NCBI GenBank assembly: GCA_022829145.1
Contig: CM040761.1
Span: 13,388,245 to 13,452,244, forward strand
DNA from: Albula goreensis
Lineage: Eukaryota; Chordata; Actinopteri; Albuliformes; Albulidae
Reading direction: 5' to 3'
DNA: 64,000 nt
Shown: positions 1 through 13,612 of the stretch, piece by piece
How the letters are laid out: each line of letters begins with the position of its first letter
How positions within the stretch are numbered: position 1 is the stretch's first letter
Program-made: the position numbers and the translations under genes
Notes under the pieces: generated by a model
Database searches by the model: none
The model's input: the letters and a program-made list of their open reading frames with translations, nothing else
Told to the model about the DNA's origin: nothing

Positions 1-2181
1 TGCTTTGAAATTCCATTTAAAAAGTGTTTTGAAATGGTATTTATTTGAATAAAATATTGTGTGGCTCACCTTGCTCTTTGGCATTTTCATCTGGTATTCA
101 TTATTTGAGCTTTAGATTGGCATATTGGTCATCAGTTATTCATAGGACTTTGTTGGGGATATCTGCAGACAATCTGTCCCTCCAGAATGCAGATATCAGT
201 CAATAACCAATTTAGGCACAGATAGCAGCCTCACAGTAGTTCTCATCCAGCTAGATGTACAGAAATAGTAGGTATCTGGGAAGAATTGTTGTTAAATGAA
301 TCTTCAGCTGGGAAGTAAGATACATAACTAAACTGATAGGATACAGACTGACTCTTTGGTGGACAGATCCCTACAAAAGCTGAACTCCTTGTAGTTTCAA
401 TTTGACAAATAAAAATAGTAAAGGAATGAATTTCAGTTGCCCTGTGAGAAAACATCAGACCATGGTAATTACAAACAGGCTGTATATACAGGATTTTGGC
501 AATTTAAAGCCAGAATTCTGTCCTTGAAAGCTTTGCCGTGCTTGTAAACAGAACTGATCTGACTGGAATATTCAAAATGAGCTCAAACAGATGGTGAATC
601 ATTTTGCTTGAAATTCTTATCAGCATAATCACAGATGAAATTGCTTCATTACCAATATGAATTATGTGTCACATTAACACTAGTGAAGTTTAACAATAAT
701 TGACTGGATAACAGTATTAAAAGAGACAGTCATGGATTCTGAGCTCGTCGGTTTTGTAAGGTGGAAAAATTCTAGCTATCGCTAGCAATATGTGGAAACA
801 TGCAGACAAGCATGTTTAAATATAGTTATGCACTGTCTGTGTGGACATTCAACATTCCAGGTGAATGTGACAATGCACTTTAGACCTATGAAGCTCCAGC
901 AATGACTAATTAAATTCTAGCAATTTGATGGTTGATATTTGATCACACATCTGACAGTTACCATAATGGCACCAACGAGTATACAAATATATTAGCATCA
1001 AATGTTATACAATGTATCTCAATCAGACTGTCATAAAGAGGCCCCGTGAGAAAGGTTGCCACCGTACTCGTGCTGACAAGATCATTTACAGTAAAACTAT
1101 TATCCCTTTGGTCCAATTCATTTAAGAGTGCTGTGAAGCATTTGATAGTTTCTAAAATGGAATGGGCGATGAAAGATGATGCGTAAAGTAAATATTGCTG
1201 AGAGCGTACTTGTGTGGAATTCATTGGGTTCTGTTTGGTGGACAGTGCCCATTTTAATGAAATAAAATACATCTGCACTGGGAATTGGTGACATTTCAAA
1301 TACTTGATCAAACAAGTCCACCAAGCTATATCTCAAAGCTCAATCCTTGGCCTTTGACTCAATGTATTTCTCCCTTCCAATAAAAATCTGCATTTTCTTA
1401 GATTTAACTTTCAATCCTGATTTACATGGTGGAAAAAAACAAGGCCTGGTGTTTAGTACTGAAAGGTTTAAAGACAAATCTTAACACCCATCTATTTGAG
1501 GGACAGAAGAACTAATGTCCTCTACATTGTCCTCAACAATATTTACAGAGTGATTCTAAGGGAAGTGTATTCATATGTGATACATGATGCATATTTCATA
1601 CTTACACTTCCATCATATTTACAGACTTTTGGCATTATAGATTATTTCATAGCAACCGGACCTGGGATTTGCTACTGACAAGGGAAAATAATTCCACAAA
1701 ATTATGGATTTTATGAAGCTTTATGGAGGAGGATGGTAACTCTGACCAAAAAACACATTTCTGAACCACCATCTGATAATGTGTCTAAGCTACCACGTCT
1801 CTGGCATTCTGATTGCTACAGTACGAGTTGTCCCCAGATGGTGAGGCGAGAGAGCCTGGACATATCTGACCATCTGTGTTCCAAGATTGGACAAAAAAGT
1901 TACCATGGGGGAAAAGATGTGTCAAAATGAACTGCTTTATCCAATAAACCAGTGTGAAACCAAACGCATTTTTCATAATTAGTTTTGTACTGAGGTAATA
2001 CTTCAGCAGGGAACTGAATTTCAAGGACAAATCTGCACTGTGACTAGCAGTTCTTGGACTAAAAAACACATGCCGAATATGCATATGTCAAAATGATGTA
2101 TGAGTATCAGATTCTTCTCAAATCATTTTGAAATTTTTAACTTTGCTTTGATTATTTGTTGACCTCTCACATCAGCTTACC

Positions 2182-2210
2182 AGCCATATTCCAAACATAG
2201 GAATATGGCT
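2182..2210. repeat. Perfect 11-bp inverted repeat (stem-loop)
   Basis: AGCCATATTCC, loop AAACATA, GGAATATGGCT. Intergenic. Confidence 0.85.
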
Positions 2211-4383
2211 ATAGTGGAGGGATTTCACAATACAAAAAATAGTCCAGAGGCTGGGTCCTGTTACCGTGTTGGAGAGGTGGATCACTGCAAATTCATTAAT
2301 GTTACTCTTAGACAGTGGCACCATCCCTGCTTGTAAATGTAATCATCATTACCCAGAGGTCAACACTCTGAGCTACTAACAGGAAATCAATACTGCACTG
2401 CATATACTTCTACTGATTAACAATAATTGTCAAAAAACAAATGACACATCTTTGGGTAAATTCACATTTTTTTGTAAATGCCAACAGGATTGGGTGCTTT
2501 AACAACATTTTTGCTCTTTTCCAGGACTGAATCAAAGTATTCCTCGTGTCTCGTGTTGTGTTTTTGCTGGAAGTCGCATTGCCATGGTGACTCTTCCCTT
2601 AGATCTTCAGCAGGGAGGATGAGGCCACGTTTTCAGAATCTCTGCTGCACAGATGTTTGTTGTGCCCACTCAGGGACGGCCCCGAGGCCCAGCTCATCCA
2701 TCATCAGCATTTCAGGATTTGCAAGTTCTGGCCCAGTTAGCAACACTGCACAAATTAGAGTGTCTGACACATCTCTCAAGCAATCGTTCAACTGCTGCAA
2801 GTCAGTTATGATCACCCCCTTTAGTTGTATTTTGATTCCTTATCAGGCCACTACAGAGTGTCTGCACAGGCCTGTGGAACTGTATGCAGATAAGAAATTG
2901 TTTAGTGATGCAGCAGACATTGAACAAAATTGGACTGAGCATAATAAAGAAAGTTCACTAATACACCATTGACTATAATAGAATTTAAAATCATTTATCT
3001 TTATAGCAAGAAAAAAATCAGCTGAAAAATAACCCAGGCTACAGTGTAGCTAGGCCCTAGCTGATTCTAACCATGGGATAAAACTGCCCTTTCACATTTG
3101 CATAGGCTTTCCACAAGGCTCTTTCAGGGGCTACTCTTACATCTCTTACCCAATAGACAGCAGGGTGCTCTTTTCACTTAGTCAAACACTGCATCATCTG
3201 TACATTTGTAAATTGCATTTTTAAGACACCTGTACTGCAACGTGACATGCTCTGGGAAAATGTGAGAAATGCTCTGGAAAATGAGAATGATTTCCCTCTT
3301 TTGTTGTGACATATTTTTTTTTTTTAAAAAAGGTCATGTGATCTGCAGCAAGAGAATTGTGGAATGTAACCATAGCACTCTCATTCATTGTGAAACATTT
3401 TATTTTAAAAATAAACACTTGGGAAGTCATAAACTCTTAATCCATCCATGTACTGTGTGTCACACTGTGCTCTGTATACTAAAACAGCCCCATCTGTCTT
3501 GATGTTACATGGTGCTTCACACCTGAATTATGACATTTAAGATCTCATAATCAAAGTAAATACCCATTCAGGATTTCTGGAAGTGAATGCACACAGTTTT
3601 AAAGCTTTTGACCTCAAGATGTATCCAAAACTAGTCTGACTATCTTACTAAGGATACAGTGCAAAAATATAAAACAAAAAGAAGGGACAGGCAACTTCCA
3701 GAATCCAAAATATGAGGGAATAGTTTAGAATCACCCCAGTCATTGGAAGCTAAGCTGCTGCCCTCAGCAGCCCCATCCTCAGGCCACTGCCGAAGGACTG
3801 GCACTGTTTCTTCACTTTCCATTTTATCTGGAACAGTGTGTTTCATTTTTGGACAGACAAAATGGAAAACAAAAACACAGAAGTGGTGGAGCTGATTATA
3901 TAGTTCAATTCAGGCAGAGGAAAGGGGGAAAAAATAAAAAAGAACATAAATGCAATGAATGGGATCTTTCCTTGAGGTTCATCCAGTTCAGAATTCCACC
4001 TGCCAAAAATAGAAGGAAAAATGTTGTGTCATGCATGTATGACAGACATGTGCTAGACCCCTAACCTGCAACAGTTGATGGTTTACAGTAAATAATGTAA
4101 TATCAAATGATCAACAAGCTACAGCATGTAAAAGATTGTTTTGACATGTTTAAAAAAATATATCTAAATTATTATTTGTTATTTTTACATATATCATTGA
4201 CCTGCCCCACAGTCTGGAAACCTGTGTGCCAGGTAACTGTCTGCCATGTTTCTGTGACTCTACTCACAGTCAGCGGGTAGCACTGACCTCGCAGGAGCAC
4301 TGGAGTGTGGTGACAGGATCATTACTTCCCGTGATGTGGGTCCACTGTGGGCCGTGGAGCCGCCACAGTGTGCAGAACTGTAC

Positions 4384-4415
4384 CACACACACACACATAC
4401 ACACACACACACACA
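4384..4415. repeat. (CA)n microsatellite
   Basis: 32 bp of CA with one AT interruption. Confidence 0.95.
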
Positions 4416-6353
4416 TCAGGTGCTCCTTCAGTGCTGTGACTCAGCTCCACCAGCCTCTGAATGGACAGTGTGGTCAATCACCCCACTGAGTGAGAGCAGG
4501 CCACGCCCACCCAGCTCCGCCGCAGTGGTGTCGTACAAACTGAGCAGCACAGAAAAGGCAAAGGCATTGTGGGTATTAGAGGTATTTATTATTTTAAAAA
4601 TGTCAAACCCCTGCCAATGATCACTGACCCAGGCCAACTGATCTAGTGTTGGTTTTTTAAAGTGGAAACATATATTAAGACAGAAAAGAAGCTACTTATG
4701 TTGTGCAAATGTTTGATACTTTGCTTTCTTGTAAAGCTGCCAGCAGTGACCATGTGTCCCTCTTCAATGGAAAAATGTTACATTTTTAGGAAATTGAACA
4801 TGGGCTGAGATAAGTGCTAAGTCACACAGGATTCTAGAATTCCTGGAAAAGAACTTGAGTAGAGAAATGGCCATCTGGTGTAGTCTTATTTGAAAGAATG
4901 CCTTGCCAAAATCAAACTTCAATGTCCAGTAGTATAAGGTGTTGTTCATTGTCAGTGTTACAGGTATTGGCTTATAAGCACATCTGCTATGATCCCTCCA
5001 CAACACTAGGTGGCACTAAGTTGAACATTCTTGTGTCCCTGTGTTTCTGTGACAGGGTACTCATAAGTATAAACAATGTGCTGTGTGAGCTGTCTGAGAT
5101 GGCTTTATATTCAAATATAATGTGGCCACACACATTTTATGGTGGAATTGATCATCCTCTGTCCATGTCTGTGGCAGAGAGCATACAGATATTGACAGTT
5201 ACACTGTCAATCATAATCAAAACACAAATATTCATTTTTAGCTGTAATGATTCAGAACACATTGATTGACCGTGAACTGTCCTAGTTTTTTTATGAAAAC
5301 AAAGAAAAAAATGATTTGTTGTGCATAGCAGCTATCAATTTCCCATATGTTAGTAGGATAATCCACCCAAGCAGCTTCAGTACAAAACTTCAACACTTCA
5401 TAATAAGGGGTCCTCATGCTCTGTGCCAAGGCAGACCATGTGGAGAAAAACACAGAGGCTCTCTGATAACTTACATTAACCTTGGTGCTTCACACTCACA
5501 TGTTGGTCTCATTCATCATTGATGGATTCTTTTGGTGGGGGAGAGCAAAAATAGAAAAAGCAAGTGAGAGAAAGGTATGTTTGCTCCATTTTGTTGTGAC
5601 TGAAAGCCTTCACTCTGCGCCAAGGAAAGAAGAGCGATACTGGATGATATTAGATTCATCTTAGCTAATGGTGGATTTGACATTTTGTGCTGTTGTCCTT
5701 TTTCTGGTCCTGGAATGTGTTGAGAGGGTTCCTTTTGAAACAAATTGGCTTCCTGCATTACCATAATGATAGAATAACCTCAGTGCTCCTGATTCCATTA
5801 TCAATTAACATGAGTGTCCCGCTGAAGGCAACGTACAACACTGCAGTGTAAACAGTATCATATCATCCCTACACTTTATATCTCAAAATTAAAATAGGCT
5901 TTCATGTAGATTCTAAATCACCTTTTATCTATACAAATAAGGGGAAATATAATTGGTTACGGTTATTATGAGGTGTTGTTTTAACAAATAATTTTAACAG
6001 ATGGTACCTTTCAAATACCAGATCTACATGGCCTTCATTTCAGTAAAAAGCTTGGAAACCTGATCCATAGTGAAAGTATCACACTGAAGGTAGCAGAGAA
6101 ACCCTTGGAAGACTTTGATTAATGGCATCAGTATCTCAAAAGCAACACCAGAATATGAAAATGGCAGCATTGTATGATTCATATTTAGATAATGAATGCT
6201 GATTCACAGCAATGAATGGGCTGATTGTGTTAGCAAACTGTAACAGTACTAAAAGATGAAATATGTATATTTATACCCCTTTGTACCCCTTGGCACTGTA
6301 TATCTTTAGTGTGATCATATTCTCATAGATGAAATCTACTTTGCTAAAGGGTG

Positions 6354-6506
6354 ATTTATAGAATACAACTCACCTCATAGCAAAACCAGGGTACAACTTG
6401 ACCAGTGGAGAAACAAGGGGTACAGCTCATCTTTTTGTGGAACTAGGCCTATAGCTGAACTTCTTGTGAAACTAGGATTACAGCTTTCTTCTGGAATAAC
6501 TAGGGC
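6354..6506. repeat. Diverged minisatellite, about 28-bp unit, 4-5 copies
   Basis: Successive units begin near 6382, 6411, 6441, 6469 and 6495 and follow the pattern AAAC-(T/A)AGG-x-TACAGCT-x4-CTTCTTGTGG with substitutions and one- to three-base length changes. A fainter copy precedes at 6354-6381. Confidence 0.6.
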
Positions 6507-8415
6507 CATTCGTCCATTCCTTGCAGTGACAGGGAGTCTATCTATCTCCAGAAAAGATGAGAAGCTGGTCTCTGGAACTGATCTGAGTGTTGTGTGAGCA
6601 CAGTATCAAAGATGCTCTCATCATAGAATATGGGATATAGTGCAATAAGAATGTCTCTATTTCATAAGGATAGTATAGTTACATAATTCATTGTATCATG
6701 ACATCATTCTCCCAGGTATCAGTTTGCCTCTCAGCATTTCTGTTTTGACCATTCAGAAGAATATTAAACTGGGTTTGTCTGAGCAAGATTTGTTCAATTT
6801 GACTCCTCCTGGGTGCGGACACGGGGAGAGTGTGCACATTGCAAGAGTGTCGTTCGCAAATATTTTCCCATAGCAACAGTGCCTAGCAACAGGTTTCCCT
6901 TCCTTGCTGGCATGTTGTGGAGCCGAGCGTTTGGCATGCACATCACACAGCCCGGTTATCTTCCTCCCTCTCTCAGCTCTGCGCTGCCAGTACCGAGCCA
7001 GTCCTTATCTCCTGGGCTGCAGTCTGAGGGGTCCAGCCTCCACACAATCACTTCACCTGCAGGAAATAAACTCCCCAACACATTCATCCATCTTCCTGCC
7101 TGACACAAAGCTCGACTGCCATGTTTGACTCCTCAGACTGAAGCTGAGCCCCCACATTTTTATGGTGAAAATTAGGTGAGAGGCAGCGACTTCCTGGTGC
7201 TGATCAATCACCCTGACAGAAAGCAGCGATGTGACAGAGTTTACAGGACATGAGAGCCAGAACACATTCAGAAAGGTTTGGAGATGCAGCTCAGAGAGGG
7301 AAACTCACAGGGATGTGAATCCATTTCCAAGTTAATTAATTTTCTTTGTTGGAGGTGTGACGTGACATGAATTATTATAATCTGTGACACTACCATGTGC
7401 ATATACAAAGGACATTTTCATATGGAGGGAACCTGTGACCTGTATTTTGAAGAACTCAAGCTGCCATTTATTTAGAGGTGAATGTTGACATGTAAATGTC
7501 CCCTTTGAGGGGGACTGGACTCAATGGTGAGTAGTAAAAGTGTTCATGCATGCTGGTTCTCTGGGCCCTTATTGCCTGGTTGTGCTAACTGGTGTTTGGT
7601 GTGCCAGCATAGTCTGCAGGTGCACACCGGACAGTGCTGTTACCAGTCAACAGTGTGAGCCTTTCTCTCATCCCTGCATGTCACTACGGTCAGGCCTCAA
7701 CCTATCATTGGAAAGGGCATGATACCTGGCTCATAATTAAAAAGTGATTTATTAAAAAGGGACATTTTTTGTCAAAGCAGACCGGTCCAATTTTTCCAGA
7801 AGCTGAGTTTGATATAATATTGATATATTCTCATCAGTAAATTAATAGAGAGGACATAGATGGGCTAAATAGCCTTTTCCTCACATTAAACTTCCCATGT
7901 TCTGACTAACATACTAGATTTATGTTATAACACACCACAGTAACCATAAATAGGAATCACATTGTTATAATGTGTAGGACTGACACAGTTAGATGAATAC
8001 TAGTTTTATGCCCACAATGACAATGATTTTGAGTAATGGCAGTATTCTACAGCTGAATGTCCTTGCTAAGCGGTATATGGGTGAGCCTTAGCCTGAACAG
8101 TGTGATAATAGTGAGGGGCTATGAAGCCAGAGGGACGTCCCTGACCACCACCCACGCCCCCATCCCCCTCTTCACTGATAAGCGTTGTGTAGGCCCCACA
8201 CAAGGCCATGGGTGACCCATCTTTCCCCTGTCAGCTGTCAGTGGTCTTCTCATGATCAGCACATACTCTGGCGAGTGAGCCGGGAAGATTAGCGCAATGA
8301 GTCAGTTGGTATGGTAAGGGCGTTCAGATACGCCACAAGTGATAGGACACAAGAGAATATACACAGAAGGAGAGAGAGAGGAAGAGACATGCATTAGTCC
8401 AGGATACACGTGACC

Positions 8416-8436
8416 AGAGAGAGAGAGAGAGAGAGA
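8416..8436. repeat. (GA)n microsatellite
   Basis: 21 bp of AG; a second shorter GA-rich tract lies at about 8367-8385. Confidence 0.9.
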
Positions 8437-10089
8437 TGTGTCCATTACTGAATCCAGATTTTGTATTTTAGGCCTGCACTCTTTAACCTTGAAATGGGGG
8501 TCTTTTCCAAAGACACACTGTAGCCTGGTTAGGGCAAGATTGCTCATTTCTAAGGATCCCCCATAACCCTTAGCAATATAATGACCGCTGGAAATGTAGT
8601 TGTGTGTTTACGCCAGTCAATGCAAAAACACTATACATTGGGCCAATCTCTATTTACTCAAACAAACCAGTGTTTACTGTACACTATAAATTGGCAAAGG
8701 GCTTTGACTTTTACAGTGAGAGGGCATCACAAATGTGCCTGCCAAGGAAATCAATACTGTAATAGGTCTTCCAGCTCTGTCAGAAATTTAGGATATTAAT
8801 TAATATCTATAACACTGATTGCAATGACATTAATGTAAGTCTGTGTGTGTGTATGTGTGTATGTGCATGTGCTTGAGTGTGCCTGTTCCTCATCTGAGTA
8901 GTTGCAGTAGTGCCATGGGTTCAGAAGGGGGCACACTCACTCTTGTGCCAGGCTAGTTCCCCATAGATTTAACTGTTGTATATAATGTTTAATGTAGGGG
9001 ACCTATAGCACTGTACGTGCCTGTCTGTGTATGTGTTGAATGATTTGCTAAATAAATATGTTAAACTGCTGGTAATTGATATAGTACCTGAGGTGATATA
9101 TTGAAAAAGACCTGTTTAGATTTATAAGTCTGTTTATCATATGTCCTCAGGTTTGCAGCCTTCAGTTTTAAAGCATGTACATTAATTTAAGTCAGCGCTA
9201 CCTTCAATAAATCCTTCCCTAGATCTCTTCCACTGTATTTATTTATCCCTGTACTGTTTCAATAAACGATTAAAAAAGCATAACTGCCTGCAACACACAA
9301 AGCTCCATTCAAAAGTCCAGCAGTTTGGCGTAGCAGGGTATCATTAATCAGTCCTAGGCTTGGTGGCACTGATTCAGGCTTGTGTAATGGAGGAGAGGGG
9401 AGACTGTGACTGCGGCGTGAACTTCAGCAGCGCTCCCCCGTGAATAGACCCGCTGCCTAAATCACCCAAGACAGAGGTCTGAGAAAAGCACTTCAGCCAG
9501 CCAAGTCCCACAACGTTTGGGAGGTAAAAGCATGTGTCTGAAGGCAGGGTGGATACAGTCTGGAAAAGCCGAAAGGAAAGGGACCTGATAATCTTTTACC
9601 TCTTGATCCAGCGTTGGCTATACAGTGCACAGCATGGGCACTTTGCTTCTGCTGCTGGTTGTTTTTGTTTCATCAATGGGAAACTGTACACAAACTCCGA
9701 TGTTAATGATGAGGCTTCATAAACCATCTACCAGTAATGATTAATCTACAATGAACTGTGCACTCACTAACTTCTTTGACCCAATCAAAAGGAATTGCGC
9801 TCCAAAGCAAAAATCAATGATCGATTAAAATTTACTGGTAACATATGGTAGCTCCACCCTTTCAGAGTGTCATGAAAACTCATTCTCCCATCTTTACTCC
9901 ATGCATGTTTTGCAATGGATGCATTAGTCCTATTTATAAACAGCATCCATGGTGCTTTATTTGTAAGTCATGAGATGCCAAAGCTTAAGGTGACTGGGAG
10001 GAAGCGGTGAAGGTACCCCAACAAGCATGCAGTGGCCAGCTGTCAGCACAGCTGTTGATCTGCCATCATTTTTCAAATCAGTTCGCAAG

Positions 10090-10335
10090 TGGACAATCAC
10101 AGCAAGGCGGTGGAGATTAGGATCAGCTGTTAATTAACACCAATCACAATCAGGAGAAGGCAAAACTTGCAGAGTGCATGGTCTTGCTGCGAATGGACCA
10201 CTGTAGTGCTGATATGCAAATTGCAGGAGTGACCGCTTGTGAGCGATAGCATGCTCGTCATGCACATAATGCCCAACAATAGATGTAAAACCCATTTTAG
10301 ATCGCAGCTACAAATAACATGATTAATTATTGAGA
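10090..10335. promoter_or_regulatory. Candidate enhancer-like motif cluster
   Basis: Within about 250 bp: GTTAATTAAC near 10129, octamer ATGCAAAT at 10214-10221, SOX-type AACAAT at 10275-10280 and homeodomain-type GATTAATTATTG near 10320. This mix resembles developmental conserved non-coding elements. Conservation could not be tested, so the call is an inference. Confidence 0.3.
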
Positions 10336-10849
10336 AGCTGCAATGGAAGTAAGAGGGAGAAAATTGTTTTTAAAACCAGTAGTGTAGGTACATATTGAAT
10401 TATTTATATCGCAATGAGAAGCACAGCCTGAACATGTCGGTCCTGGAGTACCGGCAGCTAAAATTCCAGACTTAACAGGGCTCCAAATTAAACACAGGGT
10501 ATCTACGTCATCCTGAGCAGGGGATAGGCGTCATAGACTAGAGCATGCATACATCAGAATTGCCATCATAACCATTAATGGGGAGCTGGATCGGGATGCA
10601 AAACAAGAAAGTCAGAAACTGCCATCAACAGACAGGAGAAGGCTAACCTACAAGAACAGCTGCATGAGATCAGGGGAGACAGAGCTGTTGGAGCTTTGGC
10701 AGTGTCCTGGGGGGACCTGGAAAAAGTGACCATGAACTGGGTTCAGTGCAGAAAGTGGAGCTTGAAATGGAGGGGTGGGGTTCTGACCCACGAAAACACC
10801 ATAAGGTTTTATCGTAATACAATAGGGCTAAGGCACATCACATAGTCAC

Positions 10850-11115
10850 AACGCCGATGTGCTGCAGAGTCGTCGAGTCAGCCCGCCCAGTCACTCAGCT
10901 GGCAGAGGCGCCGATTGTTTTGGCTCTCCCTTCACCCTGTTCGATGGCTGGGCTTCACGCCTGCACGCGCTCACTACAGTGGGGTCTGGCAGCTGAGCAG
11001 AGAGGGGAGAAGAGGAGAGGGTTGGGAGGGAGAAAGGGAGCAGCTATGTTCACGTGACACAGCAATGGGAGTACCGCGCCGTACAGAGGGGAGGGGGGGG
11101 GAGTGAGGGGGGTGA
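10850..11115. promoter_or_regulatory. CpG-rich patch with G-runs, possible unannotated promoter or regulatory island
   Basis: About eleven CpGs fall within 10850-10980 (CGCCG, GTCGTCGAG, GCGCCG, CACGCGC), against very few in the flanking kilobases. An E-box CACGTG lies at 11051-11056, then CCGCGCCG, then long G-runs at about 11087-11112. No start codon, splice donor or homologous protein is convincing. Confidence 0.35.
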
Positions 11116-11640
11116 GCTCCCAGAGGTGAAATGAGCTTCATTCGGCAGTCAGGACAGCACAGACACCAGCCATCTTCCCTCTCAGAGATCCGTCCCTTCT
11201 GACTGCATCTACATTCCCTAATCCCTGCCTCCCTGTAGCTAAAATAGGAGTACATATTTTGAGATACGATCCTCTATCTCAAAGTCCCCACATAGTCATT
11301 TCAATTCTAATAGCACAACAACACTAATTTCGAACTTCAAACTTATGCCAAGTTTATATGGTACCCCCATGTGAAAATCCATACAACATATAGACAAACA
11401 ATGTTTTTTGTAGGGGGGTGGGCTTTAATTCAGTACTTTGCCATCATGACATTGTCTACTTTTTAAAGTTGATCAGCTAGTTGGGTTGCACAGTTTTTGA
11501 GTGTCATGCTTTCTGTGTCTTGTGCTGCTGCACTGTGCTGCTCCTTATGGTAACAGTGATGTTTTCCACTGTGTCAGTAGCTCTGGATCTGAGAGCTTGC
11601 CAAGAGCCAATATTGTAATGCCATGTAATGTAATTGGAAG

Positions 11641-11668
11641 TGTGTGTGTGTGTGTGTGTGTGTGTGGG
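11641..11668. repeat. (TG)14 microsatellite
   Basis: 28 bp of perfect TG followed by GGGAGGGG. Confidence 0.95.
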
Positions 11669-12349
11669 AGGGGTGCTGGGTCTGAACATGCTCACAGAGC
11701 ACTCAGGGCCCACGGGGCTTCAGAAAGGTCAGCGCAGCTGGGCCAGGGCGTTTCCTGTCTGAACTGCCTCAGAAGCCTAGCCAGTGATTTACACAGCTTA
11801 AAATGACATCTTTGACAAATCTAACACTGTCAATTCAGGAAACATATTTTTAGACAAACAGATTTATATTTTTATAGATTCACCATGAAGGTGTCTGGGT
11901 TGCACTGTACTCTTATAAGTATACAATTGAGACCATGCTGCCCCAGCCAAAATCAACTTTGTGTCTAGCCAACGCAACCTCCAAAGATACACAAATAGAT
12001 TGCTGTGTGATAAAATAACACGTTTAGAATATATATACATGTAGAATACATCAGTCAATGTCCAATACAAAAAATATGCTGTAACATAATAAAATATAAT
12101 TAAAAGACATGCTGTGTGTATTCTTTCCAATAACCAATTTAAACTTCCCTCCGTTTAGCAGAGCAAACATTGACCAAAATGCTATGGCTTGACAGAGCCT
12201 TTGAGAAGAGCAATGGCATTTCCACAGAGCAGTGCAGCAGCAAGGTGACTCAGGAACTGGACCATGTCTTGTAAGTGTGGAGAAATTTAAAACATTAAAA
12301 ATGCCCTTGAGTAGCAAATGCCATTGAGACATGTTTAAAAGGCACCCAC

Positions 12350-12387
12350 CTGTTTACCCTTTTCCACAATTGGAAAAGGGTAAACAG
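12350..12387. repeat. Perfect 17-bp inverted repeat (stem-loop)
   Basis: CTGTTTACCCTTTTCCA (12350-12366), loop CAAT, then the exact reverse complement TGGAAAAGGGTAAACAG (12371-12387). No gene is associated. Confidence 0.9.
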
Positions 12388-13580
12388 TTTATCCCTGAGC
12401 TCCTTCACATGTGCTCACTGACTCAAGGTCACCCTGCAATCTGTTGCATACTATACAATTAGAACAATCGGTTGCTTTCTAAAGGTAGAGTTAAAGTCTC
12501 AGCAGAGAGGAAATGGGTGCTCATAGCAACGTGAGGCCGAGTGGGAGGGACAGCAGGGTGAGTTCCTGGAATAATGCATTTTGAATAAACTTGGGTGGGG
12601 AACAAATCCTGCTCTTTTCATGGCCTGGAATTACGTATGTTTGGGGGCATGGAATGATCACCTTGTCATCTTGTGGTAGACAGGTGTTTGATCTTTTATG
12701 CTCCTGACATCCATATAAAAGATAATCATATTTCACCATGATAAAAGGAACAGTGTAATTAAGTGAGATAGGTGCCAGAGAGCTGCCTGTGAAAAGAGGA
12801 CTGCCAGACTGCCCTCCTCTACCCGTTTCTCCCTTTTTATTTTCTGCCACGAGCCCCTTACCCACAATTCCCTACCCTGAACTGTCACCATATAATTGTT
12901 ACATCAAAACGACCATCCATTATCATTTGTCTTTATAAATATGTAGAGGGTGGAACTTCATGTCTATTCCCTGCCCCCTCATACTTTATACAGCTAAGTG
13001 GGCACCTGTTTGGTCTTACAGAAGCTGTATAAATTATCATAAATGCATGTTTGAAAAGAGGGCAAAGGAATAAACTTTGAAAGAACCAGACTGAGAAGAG
13101 ACACATAGGTAGAGGGCCTCTCTCATTCGATTCTTCTGGTAAGACATAGAGGCTCAGCTGTGGGCCAGGGAGGTGGAGTGGAGCTCCTCTCGCTCTGTTA
13201 CTCACACTACTACTGTTTGAGAAAACACCAATGACCTCTGAGTCCCAACCGGCCTGCCACAGAGAGAGTCTTGTATTCAGCTGTCAGTTGCAAGCCATAA
13301 AAGAAAATTGTGGACTCCAGATTAATTCCACCTGACTTGAATGCTCATGAAGGCACTGCAGCACAATGAGGCTGTGATAATGTCACTTTTGTTTGCGGTA
13401 GACTTCCTTACCATCATTACCAGCGGTGAGAGCTGGGAACCAGCACCTTACGCAATATCCATGGAGCTCGAAAGCACTAAGAACGCTACTTGAGTCGGTC
13501 TCTGCTTCTCTGTTCTCTATTCCCATCCCAGAATGCACTGGCTTCCTCACAAACAACCATGACCACCCCCTACCCCCCAA

Positions 13581-13612
13581 ACACACAGACACACACACAC
13601 ACACACACACAC
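13581..13612. repeat. (CA)n microsatellite
   Basis: 32 bp of CA with one AG interruption, after a C-rich stretch. Confidence 0.93.

Noticed and set aside
2478-2972. 164-codon open frame on plus, overlapped by an open frame on minus (2633-2815)
   Set aside because: No recognisable domain, low-complexity Ser/Cys-rich translation on plus, no convincing splice context on minus and no family match I know. Length is unusual but not beyond chance in 64 kb.
11605-11640. TGTAATGCCATGTAATGTAATT resembling a (TGTAA)n LINE tail
   Set aside because: The conserved stem sequence that should precede the tail is absent; likely chance in AT-rich DNA.
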